The notes under the pieces were generated by a model. The model was not told where the DNA came from and made no database searches. It worked only from the letters and a program-made list of their open reading frames with translations. The translations under genes and the position numbers were made by a program. From the NCBI GenBank assembly GCA_050260415.1, contig JBLNCE010000140.1, positions 1-6,471 on the forward strand: a DNA stretch of 6,471 bases, written 5' to 3'. Source of the DNA: JBLNCE01 sp050260415 (GTDB taxonomy: Bacteria; Bacillota; UBA4882; JAAYXC01). Every line of letters begins with the position of its first letter. Within the stretch, counting starts at the first letter, position 1. Positions 1-5,697 of the stretch are shown here, in pieces.

Positions 1-49
1 GGAGCATCATCTGTTTTGGGTTGTATGGCCGATATGTCTTCTTGTCCAT
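1..49 (-). CDS. IS1182-like transposase, N-terminal fragment (runs off window)
   Basis: Reading the minus strand from an ATG at 49-47 gives MDKKTYRPYNPKQMML before the window ends. The K-T-[YF]-[RK]-P-Y-N-P-x-Q start is characteristic of transposases of the IS1182 group of DDE elements, in which it is followed by an LLPPxLxxWLPxxHL segment that would lie outside this window. Only 16 complete codons are visible, so catalytic residues cannot be checked and the gene may or may not be intact. The ribosome binding site is weak: AAGG is directly adjacent to the ATG and GGAG lies 14 bases upstream. The family call rests on pattern recognition of a very short segment, but the match is unusually specific. 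Confidence 0.72.
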   Translation of the reverse strand, partial: MDKKTYRPYNPKQMML

Positions 50-115
50 GCCTTATTAGTTCGACACTCCGGCGGGATTCCCTCGCCCGGCGATAAAGTT
101 TTACTCGGACAAACT
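1..115 (-). mobile_element. Probable terminal part of an IS1182-like insertion sequence
   Basis: The transposase start at position 49 reads leftward, so the stretch from 50 to roughly 115 should be the IS 5' leader and terminal inverted repeat. The leader contains a hairpin-forming CCGGCG...CGCCCGG element (about 70-92). A palindromic CCTAGG sits at 116-121, just outside the proposed edge, and could be the target. The exact boundary is inferred. The opposite terminus is outside the window, so the inverted repeats cannot be compared. Confidence 0.4.
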
Positions 116-158
116 CCTAGGCGGGTGAAACCCCCATCATCACAAAGGGAGATGAATA

Positions 159-422
159 ATGTTGGAAGTATGCAATCACGAGCACCGCAACTGGCCTTTC
201 TTTGAATCGCTGCCGTACGACCAAGGAGGTCATGGCCGTCATAAGTGCGCCGGTTGCGCTTATGAGCGAGGATACCAGGCGGGTTTGGCGAGACAAGAAG
301 TCATTCAATTAGACCTTGATTCACTTCCAGAAAGCCAAGCGGGCGTTGTTCGGCATAAGAGTCCTCATGCAGCGTTCGCTATGGGTTATATGGATGGAGT
401 CCATGCATCGTATAGAAACTAA
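159..422 (+). CDS. Conserved small protein of unknown function with internal duplication
   Basis: An 87-residue protein starts at ATG 159, seven bases after a GGGAG ribosome binding site (147-151). I recognise it as a widespread conserved small protein but know no function for it. Two copies of a ~28-residue unit are visible at residues 16-43 and 54-81. Both share SLP, then Q and G, then RHK, then A, then GY and G, giving about 12 identities in 28 at a 38-residue period. The first copy has C30 and C33. Together with the N-terminal C5, H7 and H9 these could bind a metal, whereas the second copy has no cysteines. There is no signal peptide or membrane segment, so it is probably cytoplasmic. It lies just inside a probable IS edge and has no clear operon partner. 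Confidence 0.75.
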   Translation: MLEVCNHEHRNWPFFESLPYDQGGHGRHKCAGCAYERGYQAGLARQEVIQLDLDSLPESQAGVVRHKSPHAAFAMGYMDGVHASYRN

Positions 423-658
423 CATCGCCATGAACGCGGACAGGCAAAAGCATGGCAATGCCCCTCATCACCCCCTACAACCACTCCCCAGCATCTCCGA
501 AGCTCTCCCCATTGATATCCAAAAAAAAGATCGCCTCAGCGGGGGCCGGCCGCTTTTTCCCGTCGAGGATTTGGAGTCAGCAGGTGCCTCTGCCCTGTCT
601 TGCGAATACCATCTCCGGACAAAAATCGTTGAATATGCGGATTGCAAGCATGGGGTTT

Positions 659-682
659 GCGGGCGGTTTAATCGCCGCCCGC
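659..682 (+). other. Strong GC-rich hairpin upstream of methyltransferase
   Basis: GCGGGCGG (659-666) and CCGCCCGC (675-682) form a perfect 8-bp stem with an 8-base loop. No T-run follows on either strand, so it is not a typical intrinsic terminator. It ends 40 bases before the methyltransferase GTG, which leaves a role in mRNA stability or attenuation open. Confidence 0.6.
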
Positions 683-708
683 AGCTCTACGTAAATCGTT
701 GCGCTCCC

Positions 709-714
709 AGGAGG
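709..714 (+). promoter_or_regulatory. Ribosome binding site that sets the methyltransferase start
   Basis: A perfect AGGAGG lies eight bases before GTG 723. Spacing to the in-frame TTG 720 would be five bases. The in-frame TTG 699 lies upstream of the site and cannot use it. GTG 723 is therefore preferred. Confidence 0.75.
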
Positions 715-722
715 ACAATTTG

Positions 723-1460
723 GTGAACCAAGACAGACTCAATCGCGAGTGGATTGACCTGGCTCCTGCGTGGATTCGCGAAGCGCGCGAGGGGGTCAAT
801 CCTACGCGCACCGGCCTGCTCGACAAGCCGATGCTTCAAGCGTGCGGGAATGTCGCGGGACTCCGCATACTGGACTGCGGGTGCGGAGAAGGCCGTTTCT
901 GTCGAATCCTGGCCCGGCAAGGGGCGGCCTATGTATTGGGCCTCGATCTCTGTGAGCCCATGATTGACGCGGCCAACGAACTGCGGGGAGAACGGGACGA
1001 GTATCGGGTGGCCGATGTGCAGGACCTGGGATTTCTTGGCCCGGAATCGTTCGACCTCTGCGTCTCCTATCTCAACCAGTGCGACCTGCCCGACTTCATG
1101 GCGAACAACAGGGAGGTCTTTCGCGTCCTGAAGCCCGGCGGCCGCTTCATCGTTGCCAACCTCCATCCGATGCGGTCCGCCGCCGGCGGGTGGCACAGAT
1201 CGGAGGAAGGCGAAAAGCTGCACGCCATTCTCGACCGCTACTTCGAGGAGACCGAACGTCACTGGAGGATAATGGGAACAGAGATCACGAACTTCCACCG
1301 CACTCTATCGACGTACATGCGCGGCTTCCACACCGCGGGATTCGTCCTGGCCGATCTCATCGAACCGACGATAACGAAGGAACAGCTGAAAGACTACCCC
1401 CAGCTGGACGATGAGCTGAGGGTCCCGAACTTCATCATCTATGTGCTGAAGAAACCATGA
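723..1460 (+). CDS. Class I SAM-dependent methyltransferase
   Basis: The 245-residue protein transfers a methyl group from S-adenosylmethionine to an unidentified acceptor. The Rossmann-fold motifs are complete and in order. Motif I is ILDCGCGEGRF (residues 49-59). The acidic residue of motif II is D75 in GLDLCEP. Motif III is ADV around D98. Motif IV starts at D111 in FDLCVSYLNQCD. The LKPGGRF turn is at 136-142, followed by VANLHPM. The C-terminal ~90 residues, rich in aromatic and charged residues, should form the substrate cap. It fits the Methyltransf_11/25 type. Small-molecule O- or N-methylation is more likely than rRNA or DNA methylation, because no RNA- or DNA-binding domain is fused, but the substrate cannot be read from sequence. 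The gene stands alone and converges on the GH43 gene across ~144 bp. No signal peptide is present. Confidence 0.88.
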   Translation: MNQDRLNREWIDLAPAWIREAREGVNPTRTGLLDKPMLQACGNVAGLRILDCGCGEGRFCRILARQGAAYVLGLDLCEPMIDAANELRGERDEYRVADVQDLGFLGPESFDLCVSYLNQCDLPDFMANNREVFRVLKPGGRFIVANLHPMRSAAGGWHRSEEGEKLHAILDRYFEETERHWRIMGTEITNFHRTLSTYMRGFHTAGFVLADLIEPTITKEQLKDYPQLDDELRVPNFIIYVLKKP

Positions 1461-1604
1461 TTCTGATTGGCCGGAATAGTAGGGCGGGCAAAATCCAATG
1501 GAATTAATCGGGACGGCGACAATCCATCCCCTGTTATTTTATGCCGGGAAGATATCCGGGTACATTGTTTGGGCACTGCTTGCCTTGTTATTATGTCAAA
1601 GGCT

Positions 1605-3113
1605 CTATCCGCCCTCGTATGCGAACCAGTCGAAATACGCCGGCGCCGTGCTACGCTTGCCGTTGCCCGTGGCGTAGAGGCCGAAATAGACGCCGGTGAA
1701 TCCTCCGGCGACCTCCTTGGAGAGATAGCGGGTTTCGCCTTCCGCCAGGGTTTTGGGTTCCCCTTCTCCCTGATGAAAGATAAAGCGGTATCGCGATGGA
1801 TCCGCATCGATGCCCAGCACGACCGGGCCGTCCGCCACCGCGGCCTTGGCAACCACCATGGCGAGACTGCCGATCCGGCGCCTGACGATAATGGATTTTT
1901 CGCCGTCGAGCCGGGTGACGGCGATTTCGTAGTGGTGTCTCTCATTCATGAGGACAGTCAGGCCCGCCTCCTCCCCGTCGAGGCGCGGTTCAAAGTCGAG
2001 GAGCGCGCCGGCCCGGCAGTCGAAATGCTGCTGCCGGCGGCCGATGAAGGCCGGTGAAGCTGCTTCGTCGAGCGTCACGGCCGATCCGGTCAAACGCAGC
2101 CAGCCGGGACGATCCGTCAGCGACCAGTCCTCGGCGTGCGGATTGCGCAGAAAATTCCAGGACATGTCCAAGATGGGCGCGTCGAAGTCGTCCCTCACAG
2201 GCGGCGAGGGCCAGAGTACGGAAGGCGGTAAAGCCGCCTCGACCTCCAACGAGGTATGACCGTTCTCTCCGACCAGCGGCCAGCCCTCATGCCAGCTCAC
2301 TGGCGAAAGGAATGTTTCGCGTCCCAGATGGTGGCAGGGCGGGTAAGACACCGGCCTGATGCCCAGGAAATAGAGCCACCAACTGCCGTCGTGCGCCTGC
2401 AGCAGATCGGCGTGGCCGGTGGCCTGGATCGGGCTGTCCAGGCTGCGGTGGGAGAGAATCGGGTTATAGGGACAAGGCTCGAAGGGTCCGTACGGTCCGG
2501 CGCTTCTGGCGATCGTTTCCATGTGGCCGTATTCGGTGCCGCCCTCGGCGATCATCAGGTAGTAAAGGCCGTTGATCTTGTACAGGTGCGGCGCCTCCGG
2601 GTAGGCGCCGCCGGTGCCCGACCAGATATAGCGGGATTCCGTCAGACGCCTGCCGGTCGCGATCTCGATCTCGCACTGGTAGATGCCGCGTTCGTCCCCG
2701 CCGCCGTTGCTGGTAAAGTAGACTCTGCCGTCGTCGTCGAAGAACAGGGAGGGATCGATCCCCCCTTGATCGACCCAGATGGGCTCCGACCATTCCCCCC
2801 CCGGATCCTCCGTCCAGACATAAAAGTTGCCGCCGCGCGTGACGTTGGTCGTCGTCATGTAGAACCGCCCCGCGTGATATCTGATGGTGGGAGCGTAGAT
2901 CCCGCAGGAACTCGGCACGCCTTCCAGGTCCAGCTGTCCGCGGCGGGTGAGACAGTGGCCGATCTGGCGCCAGTGAACCAGATCCCGGCTGTGAAAGACC
3001 GGCACGCCCGGGAAGTACTCGAACGAACTTGTCACGAGGTAGTAATCACCGCCGGCGCGGCAGACGCTGGGATCAGGATAGAAGCCCGGGATGACGGGAT
3101 TTTGGTATTTCAT
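1605..3113 (-). CDS. Glycoside hydrolase family 43 (beta-xylosidase / alpha-L-arabinofuranosidase type)
   Basis: The 502-residue enzyme starts at ATG 3113, with GAGGTG seven bases upstream (3126-3121). The first residues, MKYQNPVIPGFYPDPS, are the canonical GH43 beginning, so the longer in-frame extension to 3395 is rejected. All three catalytic acids of the five-bladed propeller are visible. D14 in FYPDPS is the general base, D120 in GIDPSLF modulates pKa, and E173 in EAPHLYK is the general acid. Residues from about 315 to 502 form the C-terminal beta-sandwich (concanavalin-like, GH43 C2 type) that shapes the active-site pocket in XynB-like enzymes. The enzyme should cleave xylose or arabinose from the ends of short xylan-derived oligosaccharides. 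There is no signal peptide, so it probably acts in the cytoplasm on imported oligosaccharides. No transporter or other glycosidase is adjacent. Xylosidase and arabinofuranosidase activity cannot be separated by sequence alone. Confidence 0.9.
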   Translation of the reverse strand: MKYQNPVIPGFYPDPSVCRAGGDYYLVTSSFEYFPGVPVFHSRDLVHWRQIGHCLTRRGQLDLEGVPSSCGIYAPTIRYHAGRFYMTTTNVTRGGNFYVWTEDPGGEWSEPIWVDQGGIDPSLFFDDDGRVYFTSNGGGDERGIYQCEIEIATGRRLTESRYIWSGTGGAYPEAPHLYKINGLYYLMIAEGGTEYGHMETIARSAGPYGPFEPCPYNPILSHRSLDSPIQATGHADLLQAHDGSWWLYFLGIRPVSYPPCHHLGRETFLSPVSWHEGWPLVGENGHTSLEVEAALPPSVLWPSPPVRDDFDAPILDMSWNFLRNPHAEDWSLTDRPGWLRLTGSAVTLDEAASPAFIGRRQQHFDCRAGALLDFEPRLDGEEAGLTVLMNERHHYEIAVTRLDGEKSIIVRRRIGSLAMVVAKAAVADGPVVLGIDADPSRYRFIFHQGEGEPKTLAEGETRYLSKEVAGGFTGVYFGLYATGNGKRSTAPAYFDWFAYEGG

Positions 3114-3184
3114 GCATAGGCACCTCGTCTCAGGTTGCTTGCGGTGGAAATTTCTACGGGCGGCGGGGCGTTCCTTTCTTTGAA

Positions 3185-3310
3185 GCTCTGGAACTGGGTT
3201 GTGGCTCGGGAATGCTGTGGAAAGAGAATGCGGACCGGATAAACCCCGACTGGGATATCGTCTTGTTCGATCAGTCCCCGGGAATGCTGGAGGAAGCCCG
3301 GCGACCCTGT
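3185..3310 (+). pseudogene. Remnant of a second SAM-dependent methyltransferase
   Basis: The plus strand in the frame starting ALELGCGSGMLW (from 3185) encodes a clear methyltransferase motif I. It continues through KENADRI and DWDIVLFD to SPGMLEEARR, that is, motif I, the first helix, the motif II acidic residue and the following helix. About 40 codons match this family's usual order without a frameshift. Sequence upstream of 3185 does not look like the missing N-terminus, and after about 3305 the frame runs into AT-rich regulatory DNA and stops at 3365-3367. No start codon with a ribosome binding site is present. It is therefore a fragment truncated at both ends, wedged between the GH43 start and the DUF2975 promoter. 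It differs clearly from the intact methyltransferase at 723-1460 and so is not a recent duplicate of it. Confidence 0.68.
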
Positions 3311-3332
3311 GACGCAACATGTTTACTGTTCG

Positions 3333-3362
3333 TCGATAAATTTCTATTGACAATCGATAAAT
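3333..3362. promoter_or_regulatory. Candidate operator: two TCGATAAAT boxes
   Basis: TCGATAAAT occurs twice as a direct repeat (3333-3341 and 3354-3362). The start-to-start distance is 21 bp, about two helical turns, so both boxes face the same side of the DNA. The palindrome ATTGACAAT (3346-3354) lies between them and overlaps the -35 element. The natural candidate ligand is the Cro/CI-type regulator encoded two genes downstream, which suggests autoregulation. The assignment is inference from position and symmetry. Confidence 0.5.
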
Positions 3363-3375
3363 CATGAGGTACATT
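3347..3375 (+). promoter_or_regulatory. Near-consensus promoter for the DUF2975-regulator operon
   Basis: A perfect -35 TTGACA (3347-3352) is followed after 17 bp by TACATT (3370-3375), matching four of six positions of the -10 consensus. Transcription would begin near 3382, leaving a leader of ~38 bases before ATG 3420. The local AT-richness contrasts with the GC-rich surroundings. The -35 lies between the repeated TCGATAAAT boxes, as expected for a repressible promoter. Confidence 0.65.
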
Positions 3376-3419
3376 ACGATCGAGCCGGCTAACAAGAATC
3401 CGTAAAGGGGTTGTCCGCC

Positions 3420-4001
3420 ATGCGTTATCTCGGTAAGAGCTCGGCCGCCTTCGTGCTCGGTGTTCTACTCGATGTCGCCTGGGGTATGGCCTTCTTCGGT
3501 ATGGGTGTCATTCTCCTGTGCCTGTTGGCGCTGGGGTTTTTCTCGCCCCAGATCTTCCCGCACAGCCTGCTCAGGTCGTTCGCGTTCGATACCCAGTTCA
3601 TCAAGTTCAGCTTTTCCCGGGTCGATTTCCAAAGCATAGAGGCCATCCTCTTCGGTTTCCTCGGTTTCATCCTGTTGGCGCTCGTCGTTTTCCAGGCCGT
3701 CATTTACCAGATGCGCAGGATCTTCGCCACGCTGAAAAGGGGCACGCCTTTCACCATGGAGAACGCAAGGCGCATCCGTATTATTGGCCTCGTCATCATC
3801 GGGGGATCGCTCCTACAGTCCCTGGCCACTTCCGGGGTGGGTTATCTGATGATGCAGAACATAATCATCGAGGGCGTCGAGCTTCACGCCAAGCTGGGTG
3901 CCGGCGCGAGCAGCATCCTTATCGGTCTGGTCATCCTGATCCTGGCGGAGATCTTCCGGTACGGCGCCTCGCTCCAAGAGGATCAAGACCTGACGGTATA
4001 G
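3420..4001 (+). CDS. DUF2975 family membrane protein
   Basis: A 193-residue integral membrane protein with four predicted transmembrane helices at about residues 11-40, 72-96, 117-140 and 160-178. The loop after the second helix carries the family signature RRIFATLKRGTPFTMENARR (98-117). The C-terminus follows the usual pattern, a last helix into EIFRYGASLQEDQDLTV. The start is ATG 3420, nine bases after AAAGGGG (3404-3410). The in-frame TTG 3411 abuts that site and is rejected. DUF2975 proteins are characteristically encoded next to a small YozG-type regulator, as here (yoaS/yozG arrangement in Bacillus). The function is unknown, and a membrane sensor or partner controlling the regulator is a common inference. 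The next gene starts 12 bases after the stop, so the two are almost certainly cotranscribed. Confidence 0.87.
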   Translation: MRYLGKSSAAFVLGVLLDVAWGMAFFGMGVILLCLLALGFFSPQIFPHSLLRSFAFDTQFIKFSFSRVDFQSIEAILFGFLGFILLALVVFQAVIYQMRRIFATLKRGTPFTMENARRIRIIGLVIIGGSLLQSLATSGVGYLMMQNIIIEGVELHAKLGAGASSILIGLVILILAEIFRYGASLQEDQDLTV

Positions 4002-4013
4002 GGGGCGATGCGG

Positions 4014-4268
4014 ATGAGCATCCGAGTGCACCTGGACCGGGTGATGCTGGACCGCGGCGTCTCCCTGACCGAACTGGCCGACAAGGTCGGGTTGACCCTG
4101 GCCAATCTCTCGATCCTAAAGAGCAATAAGGCCAAGGCCGTGCGCTTCTCCACGCTGAATGCCATCTGCCGCCATCTGAACTGCCAGCCCGGCGACATTC
4201 TCGAATACGTACCGGGGGAGGAGCAGCCCGGGAATAAGGGCCATTCCGCCGAGGATGATCCGGCCTAG
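4014..4268 (+). CDS. Cro/CI (XRE) family regulator, YozG type
   Basis: The 84-residue DNA-binding protein consists almost entirely of one helix-turn-helix domain. It starts MSIRVHLDRVML and carries the SLTELADKVGLT helix-turn-helix core (17-28). The recognition helix region is ANLSILKSNKAKAVRFSTL (30-48), and the family ending is LNCQPGDILEYVP (55-67). The tail after residue 68 is polar and probably disordered. ATG 4014 is preferred over the in-frame ATG 4008, because AGGGGG (4000-4005) leaves eight bases to 4014 but only two to 4008, and family members usually begin with M-x-I-R-V. It is the second gene of the DUF2975 operon and probably binds the TCGATAAAT boxes upstream of 3420. C52 and C57 are present, but there is no sign of a metal site. 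Confidence 0.88.
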   Translation: MSIRVHLDRVMLDRGVSLTELADKVGLTLANLSILKSNKAKAVRFSTLNAICRHLNCQPGDILEYVPGEEQPGNKGHSAEDDPA

Positions 4269-4276
4269 GAGTAGGC
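4263..4276 (+). other. Small hairpin over the regulator stop codon
   Basis: GCCTA (4263-4267) and TAGGC (4272-4276) pair across a GGAG loop, and the TAG stop lies within the hairpin. No T-run follows, so it is at best a weak 3'-end signal. Confidence 0.3.
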
Positions 4277-4420
4277 GCGACAAAGAGCTTGTGGATCCCC
4301 CCAGGCCAAGGGCTAGGCAGGCTAAAGAGCGGGCCATGTCCTTTTGCCGGCTATGATATGGGGAAGAGGAATCCGCGCAAGAGATCCGAAAAGGTAGATC
4401 GGTATCAAGTTCCAGTCACG

Positions 4421-4425
4421 AGGAG
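4421..4425 (+). promoter_or_regulatory. Ribosome binding site for the winged-helix/ferredoxin gene
   Basis: AGGAG lies ten bases before ATG 4436. The frame is open from further upstream (from 4289), but those codons have no ribosome binding site and encode low-complexity, basic sequence unlike a domain, so the start at 4436 is preferred. A TATGAT hexamer at 4352-4357 could be a -10 box, but no -35 is visible at the right distance. Confidence 0.55.
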
Positions 4426-4435
4426 CAAAGGCGAC

Positions 4436-5506
4436 ATGACAAGCGATGCATCTTACAAGGACCTGGCCGCGGCCCTGGACAGGCTCCCCAACGGCTTCCC
4501 CCGCACGGCCTCGGGCGTGGAGCTCGAGATCCTGCGTAGAATCTTCTCGCCTGAGGAGGCCTCCCTCGCCGGCCGCCTGGGCGGCACCCCGGAATCCGTC
4601 GAGGTGATCGCCGAACGGGCCGGTTTGCCGGTGACAGAGGCCCGGGAGAGGCTTAATGCCTTGGCCGAACGCGGCTTGATCTGGGGCTGGCTGGCGGGGG
4701 ATGAACTCCGCTTCCGGCTGGCCCCCTTCATCGTCGGCATCTACGAGGCCAGGGCGGTGCCGATGGATCACGAATACGCCCACCTGATCGAGGAATACCT
4801 TGCCGAGGGCGGCGCGGCCGGCATCATGCAGCCGCAGCCGGCTCTGCACCGGGTGATCCCGGCGCAGGGCGCGGTCAAAACCGAGTGGATCCTGCCGTAT
4901 GACGACGTGCGCGCGATCCTTGCGGCCGCCAAGACCTTTCATGTGGAGGATTGCATCTGCCGGGTGCAGCAGGATCGGATCGGCCGCCGTTGCGATTTCC
5001 CCTTGCTTAACTGCCTCTCTTTCTCGGCGCACAGCCGCCCGCCGCGTCCGGGCGACATCAGCCGGGAGGAGGCCCTGGCCGTCCTGGAGCGGGCCGAGGA
5101 GATCGGCCTGGTGCACACGGTCAGCAACGTCATCCAGGGCGTCGGCTACGTCTGCAACTGCTGCGGCTGCTGTTGCAGCCTGCTGCGCGGCATCACGGAC
5201 TGGGGGATCGAAAACTCGGTGGCGTGTGCAAATTACTACGCCACCGTCGAGGCCGAGGCGTGCTCGGGCTGCGGGATCTGCATGAAACGCTGCCAGGTGC
5301 GGGCGATTGCGGTTTTTGACGGAGTCGCCAAAGTGGATCGCACCAAGTGTATCGGCTGCGGCCTGTGCGCCACCGGGTGCCCCGGTGAAGCGGCGAAGCT
5401 GCGGCGCAAACCGGAGGCGGAGATCGTCGAGCCGCCAATGGATTTCGCCCAATGGGAACGCGAGCGCAGGCGGAACCGGGGGTTGGAGGGGCGGGGATCC
5501 ACCTAA
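4436..5506 (+). CDS. Winged-helix / cysteine-rich / double [4Fe-4S] ferredoxin fusion protein
   Basis: A 356-residue soluble protein in three parts. Residues ~27-95 look like a winged-helix domain of MarR-like character (AERAGLPVTEARERLNALAERGLI). The middle contains two unusual cysteine groups. One is C173-x-C175-x10-C186-x6-C193. The other is CNCCGCCC at 240-247, with six cysteines in eight residues, followed by RG and an isolated C264. The C-terminus carries two ferredoxin motifs, C276-xx-C279-xx-C282-xxx-C286 (followed by Q rather than the usual P) and C305-xx-C308-xx-C311-xxx-C315-P. With 19 cysteines it could hold clusters beyond the two [4Fe-4S] cubanes. Similar 4Fe-4S proteins occur in anaerobes such as Desulfobacterota and Dehalococcoidia, to my knowledge without an established function. 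Electron transfer or redox-responsive regulation is plausible. No redox partner gene is adjacent, and there is no signal peptide. Confidence 0.82.
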   Translation: MTSDASYKDLAAALDRLPNGFPRTASGVELEILRRIFSPEEASLAGRLGGTPESVEVIAERAGLPVTEARERLNALAERGLIWGWLAGDELRFRLAPFIVGIYEARAVPMDHEYAHLIEEYLAEGGAAGIMQPQPALHRVIPAQGAVKTEWILPYDDVRAILAAAKTFHVEDCICRVQQDRIGRRCDFPLLNCLSFSAHSRPPRPGDISREEALAVLERAEEIGLVHTVSNVIQGVGYVCNCCGCCCSLLRGITDWGIENSVACANYYATVEAEACSGCGICMKRCQVRAIAVFDGVAKVDRTKCIGCGLCATGCPGEAAKLRRKPEAEIVEPPMDFAQWERERRRNRGLEGRGST

Positions 5507-5522
5507 CCCCTATCCCCTCCCC
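5478..5522. other. G-run / C-run segment over the stop codon
   Basis: G tracts at 5478-5482, 5485-5486, 5488-5491 and 5493-5496 are followed by C tracts at 5507-5510, 5514-5517 and 5519-5522. GGGGCGGGG (5488-5496) can pair with CCCCTCCCC (5514-5522) apart from the central C/T mismatch, forming a hairpin that encloses the TAA stop. No T-run follows. The G tracts could alternatively form a quadruplex. It may act as a transcript 3'-end structure or mark the junction with the repeat array. Confidence 0.4.
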
Positions 5523-5557
5523 TGCCACAAACCCGTGCCGGAACGGCTCGCCGAGCC

Positions 5558-5640
5558 TCTTTGCGATCTTGGCGTCTTGGCGAGAAGATGAAAATCGGGA
5601 AAAGACAATAATCTCGCAAAGGCGCAAAGCTCGCCAAGAA
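5558..5640 (+). repeat. Palindromic repeat copy 1 (83 bp, 5-bp internal deletion)
   Basis: First of four directly oriented copies of an imperfect palindrome. It starts TCTTTGCGATCTTGGCG and ends CTCGCCAAGAA. Relative to copy 3 it lacks a GATAA in the loop, giving 83 rather than 88 bp. The 31 bases ending in CCAAG are identical in all four copies. Confidence 0.9.
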
Positions 5641-5697
5641 GTGCATGAAAATCGGAATCCCTCGGACGTTCAACGGCTGCCCGAATAACACAGATTC
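5641..5697 (+). pseudogene. Decayed GxxExxY gene: start and end remnants only
   Basis: These 57 bases occupy the place held in the next unit by a complete GxxExxY gene. The left end (GTGCATG) resembles the sequence that follows repeat copies 3 and 4. The right end, CAACGGCTGCCCGAATAACA (5671-5690), matches the 3' end of the intact gene (CAACGGCATGCCCGACTAACA, 6160-6180) apart from one missing base and one substitution. Restoring that base gives an N-G-L-P-E-stop type ending. The gene interior is missing. This is inferred from end similarity and not from a translatable product. Confidence 0.5.

Larger units (their letters stand above)
423..722 (+). other. 300-bp stretch without a recognisable gene
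   Basis: The stretch separates the 87-residue protein gene from the methyltransferase. Short open frames on both strands (for example 452-694) give no recognisable domain, have no convincing ribosome binding site and are skewed in composition. The only clear structure is the hairpin at 659-682. No convincing -35/-10 pair was found. It may be decayed sequence or a long leader. Confidence 0.5.

Noticed and set aside
659..682. Intrinsic terminator
   Set aside because: The stem is strong, but no T-run follows on either strand, so it is listed only as a hairpin.
452..694. 80-residue plus-strand frame in the gap before the methyltransferase
   Set aside because: No ribosome binding site, no recognisable domain, and biased composition. 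An alternative overlapping frame (316-726) is no better.
687..1298. Minus-strand frame opposite the methyltransferase
   Set aside because: Shadow of a gene with complete methyltransferase motifs on the plus strand.
1461..1604. Bidirectional terminator between the converging methyltransferase and GH43 genes
   Set aside because: Only a weak CCGG-based pairing near 1543-1560 is visible, without the expected T-run after a stable stem. Nothing firm can be called here.
3114..3395. N-terminal extension of the GH43 frame to a 596-residue protein
   Set aside because: The canonical GH43 N-terminus and a well-spaced GAGGTG site place the start at 3113. The extension is the antisense of the methyltransferase remnant and operator, and it has no signal peptide.
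4289..4435. Earlier start for the ferredoxin-like protein
   Set aside because: The added residues are basic and low in domain character, with no ribosome binding site. AGGAG at 4421-4425 supports 4436.
4322..5452. Long minus-strand open frame opposite the ferredoxin-like gene
   Set aside because: It is a GC-rich shadow frame. The plus strand carries conserved cysteine motifs and a ribosome binding site, whereas the minus-strand protein has no recognisable domain.
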